DNA of 6,369 nt, from the NCBI GenBank assembly GCA_035997045.1, contig DASYIY010000112.1, positions 1-6,369 on the forward strand, in the 5' to 3' direction. The position numbers and the translations under genes are program-made. The notes under the pieces were generated by a model. It did not search any database. It was not told where the DNA came from and saw only the letters and a program-made list of their open reading frames with translations. The DNA comes from VRUE01 sp035997045 (lineage in GTDB: Bacteria > Actinomycetota > Thermoleophilia > Solirubrobacterales > 70-9). Positions 1 through 6,365 of the stretch are shown here, in pieces. Within the stretch, counting starts at the first letter, position 1; each line of letters starts with the position of its first letter.

Positions 1-1221
1 GATGCCAACCGATTCGGCCAGCTCGGCATGCAGGCGCAGACGCTGGTGGTCGCCGTGGACGGGCAGCACGTAGCGCGGTTTGGTCAGGTTGAGCATCAGT
101 TTGAGCTCCTCCTGCCAGCCGTGACCGGAGGCGTGGATCGGTGCCTGTTTCGCGGTCACCACGCTGGCGCCGATCTCGTAGATGCGGTCGATCGTCTCGT
201 TGACGGCGCGCTCGTTGCCAGGCACCGGGGTCGCCGAGAAGACGACGGTGTCGCCGGAATGCAGAGTCACGTCGCGGTGGTCGTTGTTGGCCATTCGCCG
301 CAGCGCCGAGAGCGGCTCGCCCTGGCTGCCGGTCGAGATCACGACCACCTTCTCGTCGGGGAAGTTCTCGATCTCCCGCGGCTGGATGAAGAGCCCCGAG
401 GGCGCCTTGGCGATGCCAAGGTTGGAGGCGATATTGAAGTTTTTGCGCATCGAGCGGCCGACCAGGGCGACGCGGCGATCGAGCTTCACCGCGGCGTCGA
501 TCACCTGCTGGACGCGGTGGATGTTGGAGGCGAAGGAGGTGACGATGATCCTGCCCTCGCAGTTGGAGAAGGTCTCCAGCAGGGCCGGGCCGACGCTCGA
601 CTCCGAGGGCGCGACCCCGGGCCGGTCGGCGTTGGTCGAGTCGCCGCAGAGCAGCAAGAGGCCGTCGCGGCCGACTTCGGCCAGGCGCGAGATGTCGGCG
701 GGACGGCCATCGACCGGGGTCTGGTCGAACTTGTAATCGCCGGTCATCAGCATCGTGCCGACCTCGGTGGTGAGCAGGACGCCGCGGGCGTCGGGGATCG
801 AGTGCGAGAGGTGGACCAGCTCCAGCTCGAAGGGGCCGGCCTTGACTTTGTCGCCGGCCGGCAGCTCCTGCAGCGGCGCGTCCTTGAGCTTGTGCTCGTC
901 GAGCTTGGAGCGGACCATGCCGATCGTCAGCAGGCCGCCGTAGATCACCGGCGGCATGCCGATCTCACGCAGCACATAGGGCAGTGCCCCGACGTGGTCC
1001 TCGTGGCCGTGGGTGAGCACGATCGCCTCGATGTCCTCGGCGCGGTCGCGCAGGTAGGAGAAGTCGGGCAGGACCAAGTCAATGCCGAGCATCTCCGCGG
1101 TTGGGAACATCAGGCCGGTGTCGACGACGACGATGCGGCCGTCGTACTCGACCACGGTCATGTTCTTGCCGATCTCGCCCAGTCCACCGAGCGGCAGCAC
1201 GCGGAGCTTGCTGGCGGGCAC
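1..1221 (-). CDS. rnj: Ribonuclease J (partial, C-terminus beyond window edge)
   Basis: Metallo-beta-lactamase/beta-CASP ribonuclease combining 5'-to-3' exonuclease and endonuclease activity in mRNA decay and rRNA maturation; cytoplasmic. The frame runs 407 codons to the left edge without a stop. The start LRVLPLGGLGEIGKNM (residues 6-21) is typical of the family. Metal ligands are visible: HGHEDH at 71-76, His140 in HLSHSIPD, Asp162 in MTGDYKFD, and the C-terminal SGHG (His367) and PVHG (His389), each close to the B. subtilis RNase J1 position. DSTNADRPG marks the loop leading into beta-CASP. Full-length members have about 550 residues, so the last 150 or so (rest of the nuclease core, linker, C-terminal domain) are missing only because the window ends. 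The GTG start shares its G with the dapA TAG stop, and GGTGA lies 7 bases upstream. Identification is secure; the start is likely but unproven. Confidence 0.96.
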   Translation of the reverse strand, partial: MPASKLRVLPLGGLGEIGKNMTVVEYDGRIVVVDTGLMFPTAEMLGIDLVLPDFSYLRDRAEDIEAIVLTHGHEDHVGALPYVLREIGMPPVIYGGLLTIGMVRSKLDEHKLKDAPLQELPAGDKVKAGPFELELVHLSHSIPDARGVLLTTEVGTMLMTGDYKFDQTPVDGRPADISRLAEVGRDGLLLLCGDSTNADRPGVAPSESSVGPALLETFSNCEGRIIVTSFASNIHRVQQVIDAAVKLDRRVALVGRSMRKNFNIASNLGIAKAPSGLFIQPREIENFPDEKVVVISTGSQGEPLSALRRMANNDHRDVTLHSGDTVVFSATPVPGNERAVNETIDRIYEIGASVVTAKQAPIHASGHGWQEELKLMLNLTKPRYVLPVHGDHQRLRLHAELAESVGI

Positions 1222-2099
1222 TAGGTGGTCACCGGAGTGAGGCCGACGCTCTCCAGCGCCGCCTGCATCGTCGCCCGTTGCTCTGCATCGGCGGGCACTA
1301 GGGGAAGTCGCAGGGTGTCGCGGGGGATCAGGCCCATCATCGCCAAACCGGCCTTGACCGGGATCGGGTTGGTGGTGACGCCGATCGCCGCGTAGAGCTG
1401 ACGCAGCCCGGCGTCGATCTCGCGGGCGCGCTCGATGTCTCCCGCCTCTGCGGCATCCCACATCTCGCGCATCTGCGGGCCGACCAGGTGCGAGGCGACG
1501 AGGATGCCGCCGGCGCCGTCGAGTTCGAGCGTCTTGAGGAAGACGTCGTCGTTGCCGGCGAGGATCTCCATGCCCTCGATCGGCTGCATCTCGTCGTTGT
1601 TGGCCTGCTTGACAGCGACCACGTTCTCGATCTTGGCGATCTCGACAAGCTGCTCGGGCGGCACGTTGACGACCACTCGCGAGGGGATGTTGTAGGCGAT
1701 CAGGGGAAGCTCGCGCACGGCGGCGGCGATCGTCTCGAAGTGGGCGAGGATGCCTGCCGGGTTGGGCTTGTTGTAGTAGGGAGTGACGATCAGCGCCGCG
1801 TCGGCGCCGGCCTCGGCCGCGCCGGTGGTCAGCTCGATCGAGTGGCGGGTGTCGTTGGTGCCGGTGCCACAGATCAGCAGCGCCTCGTCGCCGAGCTCGC
1901 GACGCAGGGCGCGCACCAGAACCAGCGCCTCCTCGTCGGTCAGCGTCGGCGCCTCGCCGGTCGAGCCCGAGATCACCAGGCCGTGCGACCCGTGTTCGAG
2001 CAGGTAGGTGGCCAGCTTCAGCGCCGCGGCCTCGTCGACCGCCCCTCCCTCCTCGAAGGGGGTCGCCATTGCCGTAAGAACGCCGCGAATCTCCTTCAT
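1221..2099 (-). CDS. dapA: 4-hydroxy-tetrahydrodipicolinate synthase
   Basis: Class I aldolase (TIM barrel) condensing pyruvate with L-aspartate-4-semialdehyde, the first committed step of diaminopimelate/lysine synthesis. At 292 residues it has normal family length. Visible features are GSTGEAPTL at 45-53, TPYYNKP at 106-112 (Tyr109 matches E. coli Tyr107), YNIPSR at 136-141 (Tyr136 and Arg141 match Tyr133 and Arg138), and the Schiff-base lysine Lys164 in VAVKQAN. The position of catalytic Thr44 of E. coli is Ser46 here, and SRVVVN replaces the commoner SRTGVN. GSTGE also occurs in the related N-acetylneuraminate lyases, so paralogy was considered, but dapB next door and the rest of the sequence favour DapA. 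The gene begins 34 bases after dapB. The ATG has no clear Shine-Dalgarno, while a TANNNT hexamer ends 6 bases upstream, so a leaderless transcript is possible. The TAG stop overlaps the rnj start by one base. Confidence 0.94.
   Translation of the reverse strand: MKEIRGVLTAMATPFEEGGAVDEAAALKLATYLLEHGSHGLVISGSTGEAPTLTDEEALVLVRALRRELGDEALLICGTGTNDTRHSIELTTGAAEAGADAALIVTPYYNKPNPAGILAHFETIAAAVRELPLIAYNIPSRVVVNVPPEQLVEIAKIENVVAVKQANNDEMQPIEGMEILAGNDDVFLKTLELDGAGGILVASHLVGPQMREMWDAAEAGDIERAREIDAGLRQLYAAIGVTTNPIPVKAGLAMMGLIPRDTLRLPLVPADAEQRATMQAALESVGLTPVTT
1229..1233 (-). promoter_or_regulatory. Ribosome binding site of rnj inside the dapA 3' end
   Basis: GGTGA on the minus strand is complementary to the 16S rRNA 3' end and lies 7 bases before the GTG at 1221. 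It sits within the last codons of dapA, consistent with coupled translation across the TAGTG junction, and supports GTG as the rnj start. Confidence 0.5.
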
Positions 2100-2105
2100 C
2101 GGGCC

Positions 2106-2111
2106 AGGGTA
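2106..2111 (-). promoter_or_regulatory. Candidate -10 element (TANNNT) for a leaderless dapA transcript
   Basis: In the 34-base dapB-dapA gap the minus strand contains TACCCT, fitting the actinobacterial -10 consensus TANNNT, ending 6 bases before the dapA ATG. That places the expected start of transcription at or next to the A of the ATG. No Shine-Dalgarno is present in the gap, as expected for a leaderless message. A TTGAGT at 2132-2137 is too far (20 bases) for a good -35 box. A hexamer match alone is weak evidence. Confidence 0.3.
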
Positions 2112-2133
2112 TCGCGAGCGGCTTGACGGGGAC

Positions 2134-2799
2134 TCAAAGCAGCTTCTCCAGGCCCACCGTGAAGCGCTCGCTCAGGTCGCCGACCTTCTGCACGGCGAGA
2201 AGAACACCGGGCATGAAGGAGTGGCGGTCGATCGAGTCGTGGCGGATGCTCAGGGTCTGTCCGGCGCCACCGAAAACGACCTCCTGGTGGGCGACCAGAC
2301 CGGGCAGGCGCACGGAGTGGATCGGCTCGTGGACGTGACCGCCGGCGGCCGTGATCAGCTCCGCCGTGCGCTTTGCCGTGCCCGAGGGCGCATCGAGCTT
2401 CTTATCGTGGTGCAGCTCGACGATCTCGCACTCGGGCATGTGCGGCGCGATCTTCTGCGCCGCCTCCATCAGGAGCACGGCCCCGATCGCAAAGTTGGGG
2501 GCGACGAAGCAGTTTGCCTGCGACGCCTCGGCGGCCCGGCGCAGCTGCTCGAGGTCGAAGCCGGTGGTTCCAACGACGACGTGGACCCCGGCCTCCAGGC
2601 AGGCCACGGCGTTGGCAAGGGCGGTGTCTGGGGTGGTGAAGTCGACGACGACGTCCGCTTTGCCAAGCACGTCGGCAAGCGCGACCCCGAGGGCGGGATC
2701 GGCCTTGGCAACGAGCTCGGTGTCCTCCGCCCCGTCGACGGTTTCGCAGACCGCCTGGCCCATGCGACCGGCAGCGCCGGACACGGCAACGCGGATCAT
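2134..2799 (-). CDS. dapB: 4-hydroxy-tetrahydrodipicolinate reductase
   Basis: NAD(P)H-dependent reductase converting the DapA product to tetrahydrodipicolinate in diaminopimelate/lysine synthesis; normally a cytoplasmic homotetramer. The N-terminal Rossmann motif GAAGRMG is at 8-14. DFTTPD (53-58), GTTGF (77-81) and APNFAIGAVLL (100-110) follow. The active-site signature ELHHDKKLDAPSGTA is at 128-142, with His130, His131 and Lys134 matching E. coli His159, His160 and Lys163. The C-terminal block RLPGLVAHQEVVFG through RHDSIDRHSFMPGVLL is typical of actinobacterial DapB. Asp34 at the end of the second Rossmann strand would contact the cofactor ribose. The protein is short: 221 residues against about 245 in M. 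tuberculosis and 273 in E. coli, mainly because the loop after AELI (about 149-160) is trimmed. No catalytic residue is lost. Its ATG overlaps the M16 peptidase stop as ATGA, so translation is probably coupled; there is no strong Shine-Dalgarno. Confidence 0.95.
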   Translation of the reverse strand: MIRVAVSGAAGRMGQAVCETVDGAEDTELVAKADPALGVALADVLGKADVVVDFTTPDTALANAVACLEAGVHVVVGTTGFDLEQLRRAAEASQANCFVAPNFAIGAVLLMEAAQKIAPHMPECEIVELHHDKKLDAPSGTAKRTAELITAAGGHVHEPIHSVRLPGLVAHQEVVFGGAGQTLSIRHDSIDRHSFMPGVLLAVQKVGDLSERFTVGLEKLL

Positions 2800-4070
2800 G
2801 CGGCGACCAATGCCTCGCTGACAGGGGCAAGCGAATCGCGAAAGCGGCCCTCGTCGCGTCCGACGCAGGCCGCGGAAAGCCGCTCGGGACGGTAGATCTC
2901 CTGCGCCAGTGCGGTCAGGTCATCGACGGTCACGGCGTCGACTTTGGCCAGCATCTGGTCGAGGGTGTCGATTGGCAGGCCGAAGAGGGTCGCGCGGGAG
3001 ATCCGCGTCATCCGCGCCGCCGTGGACTCGGAGGTGAGCACGAGGCGGCCCTTGACGTTCTCCTTGCCGCGATTCAGCTCCTCGGCCGAGACCGGCTCGC
3101 TGCGCAGCCGGGCCAGCTCGGCGCCGATGATCGCGCAGGCCTCCTCGACGTTGTCCTCCCTGGTGCCGACGTAGCTGGCGATCAGGCCCGAGTCGGTGTA
3201 CTGCTCGCTGTAGGAGCCGACCGCGTAGGCGAGGCCGCGCTTCTCGCGCACCTCGCGGAAGAGCCGCGAGGAGCTGGAGCCGCCGAAGATCGAGTCGAGC
3301 ACCGCGAGGGCATAGCGGCGGTCGTCGTCGCGGGTGATCCCGGGCGCGCCAAAGCAGATGTGGTACTGCTCGGTGTCCTTCTCGTAGAAGCAAAGTCGCG
3401 CTGCGTCCTCGGGCTTAACGGCGGCCTGGCCGTTCGTTCCCGACGTCGAAGGAGAGACAAGGCGCTCCGAAAGCTCGGCGATCTGGGCGTGATCGACGTT
3501 GCCGGCGGCGCCGACGACGATGTTGGCGCCGGTGTAGCGGGCACTGCGGTAGGCCTCGATGTCTGGCACCGGGACCGAGCTGATCACCTCGGCCTCACCG
3601 AGCACCCTGCGGCCGAGCGGGTGGCTGCCGAAAACGGCCTCGGCGAGGATGTCGTGGACGCGGTCCTGCGGCTCGTCCTCGTACATCGCGATCTCCTCCA
3701 GCACGACGTCGCGCTCGGAGTCGATTTCGGGATAGGTCGGCGCCAGCAGCATCTCTGCCAGGAGGTCGAAGACCTCCTCGGTGTGCTCGTCGAGGAAGCG
3801 GGCGTGCAGGTGGGTGGTCTCCTTGCCGGTCGCGGCGTTGACCGAAGCGCCCAGCCCGTCCAGCTTCTCGGCAATCTCGATCGCCGAGAAGCGGGCCGTT
3901 CCCTTGAACAGCAGGTGCTCGAGGAAATGCGAGATCCCCGCCTGCGGCGGGGTCTCGTTGCGCGAGCCGGTGCGCACCCAGAGCCCAAGCGCGACGGATC
4001 GCACCGAGGGAACCTCCTCGGTGACGACCCGTACGCCCGTGCCCTGCTCAGTTAGCTGCGGTGCGCTCAA
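2796..4070 (-). CDS. M16B family zinc metallopeptidase (PepR/processing-peptidase type)
   Basis: Predicted zinc endopeptidase of the M16B family, related to mitochondrial processing peptidase beta and to actinobacterial PepR. The inverted zinc motif HFLEH is at 48-52 (His48, catalytic Glu51, His52). The third ligand is Glu126 in VLEEIAMYED, at about the family spacing. The C-terminal M16 half carries FREVREKRGLAYAVGSY at 271-287, the usual Arg/Tyr substrate-anchoring region. With 424 residues it holds both M16 halves. No signal peptide or membrane segment is visible, so it is probably cytosolic; the substrate is unknown. The start is TTG: a stop lies three codons upstream in frame, no ATG or GTG occurs before codon 23, and starting there would remove the first strand. 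It follows pnp by 9 bases without a strong Shine-Dalgarno and overlaps dapB by 4, so it likely depends on coupling. The position after pnp matches pepR in actinobacteria. Activity is inferred from motifs only. Confidence 0.92.
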   Translation of the reverse strand: MSAPQLTEQGTGVRVVTEEVPSVRSVALGLWVRTGSRNETPPQAGISHFLEHLLFKGTARFSAIEIAEKLDGLGASVNAATGKETTHLHARFLDEHTEEVFDLLAEMLLAPTYPEIDSERDVVLEEIAMYEDEPQDRVHDILAEAVFGSHPLGRRVLGEAEVISSVPVPDIEAYRSARYTGANIVVGAAGNVDHAQIAELSERLVSPSTSGTNGQAAVKPEDAARLCFYEKDTEQYHICFGAPGITRDDDRRYALAVLDSIFGGSSSSRLFREVREKRGLAYAVGSYSEQYTDSGLIASYVGTREDNVEEACAIIGAELARLRSEPVSAEELNRGKENVKGRLVLTSESTAARMTRISRATLFGLPIDTLDQMLAKVDAVTVDDLTALAQEIYRPERLSAACVGRDEGRFRDSLAPVSEALVAA

Positions 4071-4079
4071 TGCTCGTGC

Positions 4080-6329
4080 TTAGCCGCGTGACTCGCGGTC
4101 GCCGCCGCGGGGACGGCGTCCCTCGCGTCCTCCGCCACTGCGACCACCACGGTCGCCGCCGTTGCGGCGCGGGCCACCGTCGCCGGAGCCGACCGAGGCC
4201 AGTTCCTCGGGGGTCTTGCCCGCAACCGAGGGGTCGTCGGAGAGGCGCAGGCCGATGCGACCGCGCTCGCGGTCGACCTCGACCACGGTGACGTCGATCT
4301 CCTCGCCGGAGGTGAGAACGTCGTCGACCGAGTCGACCCGCTCGCCCGGCTTGACATTGGAGATGTGCAGCAGGCCGTCGGTGCCCTTGACCAGCTCGAC
4401 GAAGGCACCGAAGGTGGTCGTCTTGACGACCTTGGCGGCGTTGTAACGATCGCCGACTTCGGCCTCCTTGGTCATCGACTGGATCCGGGCGACGCAGGCT
4501 TCGACCAGCGAGCCGGTCGGGGCGTAGATCCGGATCGTGCCGTCGTCCTCGACGTCGATTTCGGCTTCGAACTCCTCGCAGAGGGCGCGAATGGTTTCGC
4601 CGCCCTTGCCGATCACGGCGCCAATCTTCTCCTGGTCGATCTTGATCGCTTCGATCCGCGGCGCGTGCTGGGAAAGCTGCTCGCGCGGGCCGTCGATCGC
4701 CTCGGCCATCTTGCCGAGGATGAACTGGCGACCCTTGTTGGCCTGCTCCAGCGCATCGGTGAGGATCTCGAAGGTGACGCCGGTGATCTTGATGTCCATC
4801 TGCAGGGCGGTGATCCCGTCCGCGGTACCGGCGACCTTGAAGTCCATGTCGCCGAGGTGGTCCTCGACGCCGGCGATGTCGGTGAGGACGATGTAGTCGT
4901 CACCCTCCTTGATCAAGCCCATCGCCACTCCGGCGACTGGAGCCGTGACCGGGACGCCGGCGGCCTGCAGGGCCATCGACGATGCGCAGACCGAGCCCAT
5001 CGAAGAGGAGCCGTTGGACTCCAGGGTCTCGGAGACGACCCGGATCACGTAGGGGAAGTCCTCTTCGTTCGGGATCGTGGCAACCAGTGCCCGCTCGGCG
5101 AGCGCACCGTGACCGATGTCGCGGCGCTTGGGGCCGCGCATGAAGCCAGCCTCCCCGACCGAGAAGGGCGGAAAGTTGTAGTGGTGCCAGAACTTCTTCG
5201 AGGTCTCCAGGCCGAGCGTGTCGATGCGCATATCCATCCGCGTCGTGCCGAGCGCGGCGTTGGAGAGGATCTGGGTCTCACCGCGGGTGAAGAGGGCCGA
5301 GCCGTGCACGCGGGGCGAGATGTCGACCTCGCACTCGATCGGCCGGATCTCGTCCTGGGCGCGACCGTCGGGGCGCTTCTTGTCGACGGCAATCGCCTTG
5401 CGGATCGTGTCCTTCTCGATCGAGCCGAAGGCTGCCTTGGCTTCGGCGACCTGCTTCTCGTCGGTCTCTCCGCCGGACTCGGGCGCGTACTTGGCGACCA
5501 CCTCGTCCTTGACCTTGTCGATCGCCTCGTAGCGCTCGAGCTTGCCCTCGGTGGCGATCGCGTCGATCAGCGCCTGGCCGTGGGAGGAACGGATGTCGCT
5601 GAGCAGGCCCTCGTCGATCTTGGGGGCCTCGACCTCGATCTTCTCCTTGCCGGCCTTCTGCTGCAGCTCCTCCATCGCGGCGGTGAGCTTCTTGATCTCA
5701 CCGTGGGCGATGTCGAGCGCGTCGAGGATCTCCTGCTCGGTGACGCCGTTGGCGCCGGCCTCGACCATCAGGATCGCCTCGTCGGTGCCGGCGACGATCA
5801 GGTCGAGGTCGAGCTCGGCGAGGTCCTCCTCGGAGGGGTTGACGACGAAGTCGCCGTCGAGCTTGCCGATCCGCACCGCGCCGACGTGGGCGGCGACGGG
5901 AACCGGGGAGATCGCCAGCGCCGCGGAGGCGCCGTTCATCGCGAGGATGTCGTAGGGGTGGACCTGGTCCACCGACATCGGGATCGCGACGAGCTGGGTC
6001 TCGTAGTGCCAGCCCTTGGGGAACAACGGCCGGATCGGCCGGTCGATCATGCGGGCGGTCAGGGTCGCCTTCTCGCTGGATTTGCCCTCGCGACGGAAGA
6101 ACGAGCCGGGGATCTTGCCCGCGGCGTACATCCGCTCCTCGATATCGACGGTGAGGGGAAGGAAGTCCACGTCGCGAAGGTTCCCGACGGTTGCGGTGCA
6201 GAGCACCATCGTGTCGCCGGCCTGAACCACGACCGCGCCACCCGCCTGCTTCGCGAGTTTTCCGGTCTCGAAGGAAATCTGGCTGTCGCCGATGTCCGCC
6301 GAAACGCGGGTTACGTCAAACATGCTCAT
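4080..6329 (-). CDS. pnp: Polyribonucleotide nucleotidyltransferase (PNPase)
   Basis: Trimeric 3'-to-5' exoribonuclease that degrades RNA with phosphate, releasing nucleoside diphosphates, and can add tails in reverse. At 749 residues it resembles actinobacterial GpsI and is longer than E. coli PNPase (711). Domain order: first RNase PH core (about 10-145, FFRREG at 77-82), all-helical linker domain (about 200-310), second core (about 320-545), KH (about 560-615, GKGG at 574-577) and S1 (about 625-697). Active-site residues are Ser442 and Ser443 in SNGSSSMGS plus Asp490, Asp496 and Lys498 in EDHLGDMDFK, matching E. coli Ser438/439, Asp486, Asp492 and Lys494. Residues 713-749 form an Arg/Gly-rich tail. 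The ATG directly follows an in-frame TAA and is preceded by GGAGG and AGGA, with a hairpin just before. A second ATG at codon 3 is possible but farther from the Shine-Dalgarno. It is the first complete gene of the run. Confidence 0.98.
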   Translation of the reverse strand: MSMFDVTRVSADIGDSQISFETGKLAKQAGGAVVVQAGDTMVLCTATVGNLRDVDFLPLTVDIEERMYAAGKIPGSFFRREGKSSEKATLTARMIDRPIRPLFPKGWHYETQLVAIPMSVDQVHPYDILAMNGASAALAISPVPVAAHVGAVRIGKLDGDFVVNPSEEDLAELDLDLIVAGTDEAILMVEAGANGVTEQEILDALDIAHGEIKKLTAAMEELQQKAGKEKIEVEAPKIDEGLLSDIRSSHGQALIDAIATEGKLERYEAIDKVKDEVVAKYAPESGGETDEKQVAEAKAAFGSIEKDTIRKAIAVDKKRPDGRAQDEIRPIECEVDISPRVHGSALFTRGETQILSNAALGTTRMDMRIDTLGLETSKKFWHHYNFPPFSVGEAGFMRGPKRRDIGHGALAERALVATIPNEEDFPYVIRVVSETLESNGSSSMGSVCASSMALQAAGVPVTAPVAGVAMGLIKEGDDYIVLTDIAGVEDHLGDMDFKVAGTADGITALQMDIKITGVTFEILTDALEQANKGRQFILGKMAEAIDGPREQLSQHAPRIEAIKIDQEKIGAVIGKGGETIRALCEEFEAEIDVEDDGTIRIYAPTGSLVEACVARIQSMTKEAEVGDRYNAAKVVKTTTFGAFVELVKGTDGLLHISNVKPGERVDSVDDVLTSGEEIDVTVVEVDRERGRIGLRLSDDPSVAGKTPEELASVGSGDGGPRRNGGDRGGRSGGGREGRRPRGGDRESRG

Positions 6330-6336
6330 TTAGTTG

Positions 6337-6346
6337 TCCTACCTCC
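6337..6346 (-). promoter_or_regulatory. Ribosome binding site of pnp
   Basis: On the minus strand GGAGGTAGGA precedes the pnp ATG. GGAGG is a full anti-Shine-Dalgarno match but sits 12 bases from the ATG, slightly long; AGGA sits at the more usual 7 bases. This is the strongest Shine-Dalgarno in the window and supports the ATG at 6329 over the one at 6323. It abuts the 3' side of an upstream hairpin. Confidence 0.8.
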
Positions 6347-6365
6347 GGCCGCCCGGATGGCGGCC
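6347..6365 (-). promoter_or_regulatory. G+C-rich hairpin immediately upstream of the pnp Shine-Dalgarno
   Basis: A perfect 7-base inverted repeat, GGCCGCC and GGCGGCC, encloses a 5-base loop. A further U-G wobble pair would involve the first G of the Shine-Dalgarno. No U tract follows, so it is not a standard intrinsic terminator. Leader or intergenic hairpins before pnp are known RNase III and PNPase autoregulation sites in E. coli, and the rpsO-pnp intergenic hairpin of Streptomyces is an RNase III target. Equivalent use here is inference, and a stem this short may arise by chance in high-GC DNA. Confidence 0.45.

Noticed and set aside
28..1224. A 398-codon plus-strand open frame opposite rnj
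   Set aside because: The minus-strand reading gives an unmistakable RNase J with all metal ligands. The plus-strand translation is rich in V, D, G, H, L and R with no recognisable motif, typical of an antisense shadow in high-GC DNA.
1221..2099. N-acetylneuraminate lyase or KDG aldolase instead of DapA
   Set aside because: GSTGE hints at NanA, but the TPYYNKP, YNIPSR and VKQAN blocks, the length, and adjacency to dapB and rnj fit DapA much better.
1488..2895. Plus-strand open frames of 212 and 295 codons opposite dapA and dapB
   Set aside because: They overlap well-supported genes, show low-complexity composition without domain motifs, and have no convincing ribosome binding site; explained by GC-biased codon positions of dapA and dapB.
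3360..4055. A 231-codon plus-strand open frame opposite the M16 peptidase
   Set aside because: It is a mirror of the peptidase reading frame with no recognisable motif; the HFLEH zinc site on the minus strand settles the coding strand.
4083..4193. DNA repeat or CRISPR-like array at the 3' end of pnp
   Set aside because: The repetitive look comes from Arg/Gly codons in the PNPase tail; there are no regular units or spacers.
6347..6365. Intrinsic terminator before pnp
   Set aside because: The inverted repeat is followed by a Shine-Dalgarno and an A-rich stretch before the ATG, not a U tract on the transcribed strand, so terminator function is not supported.
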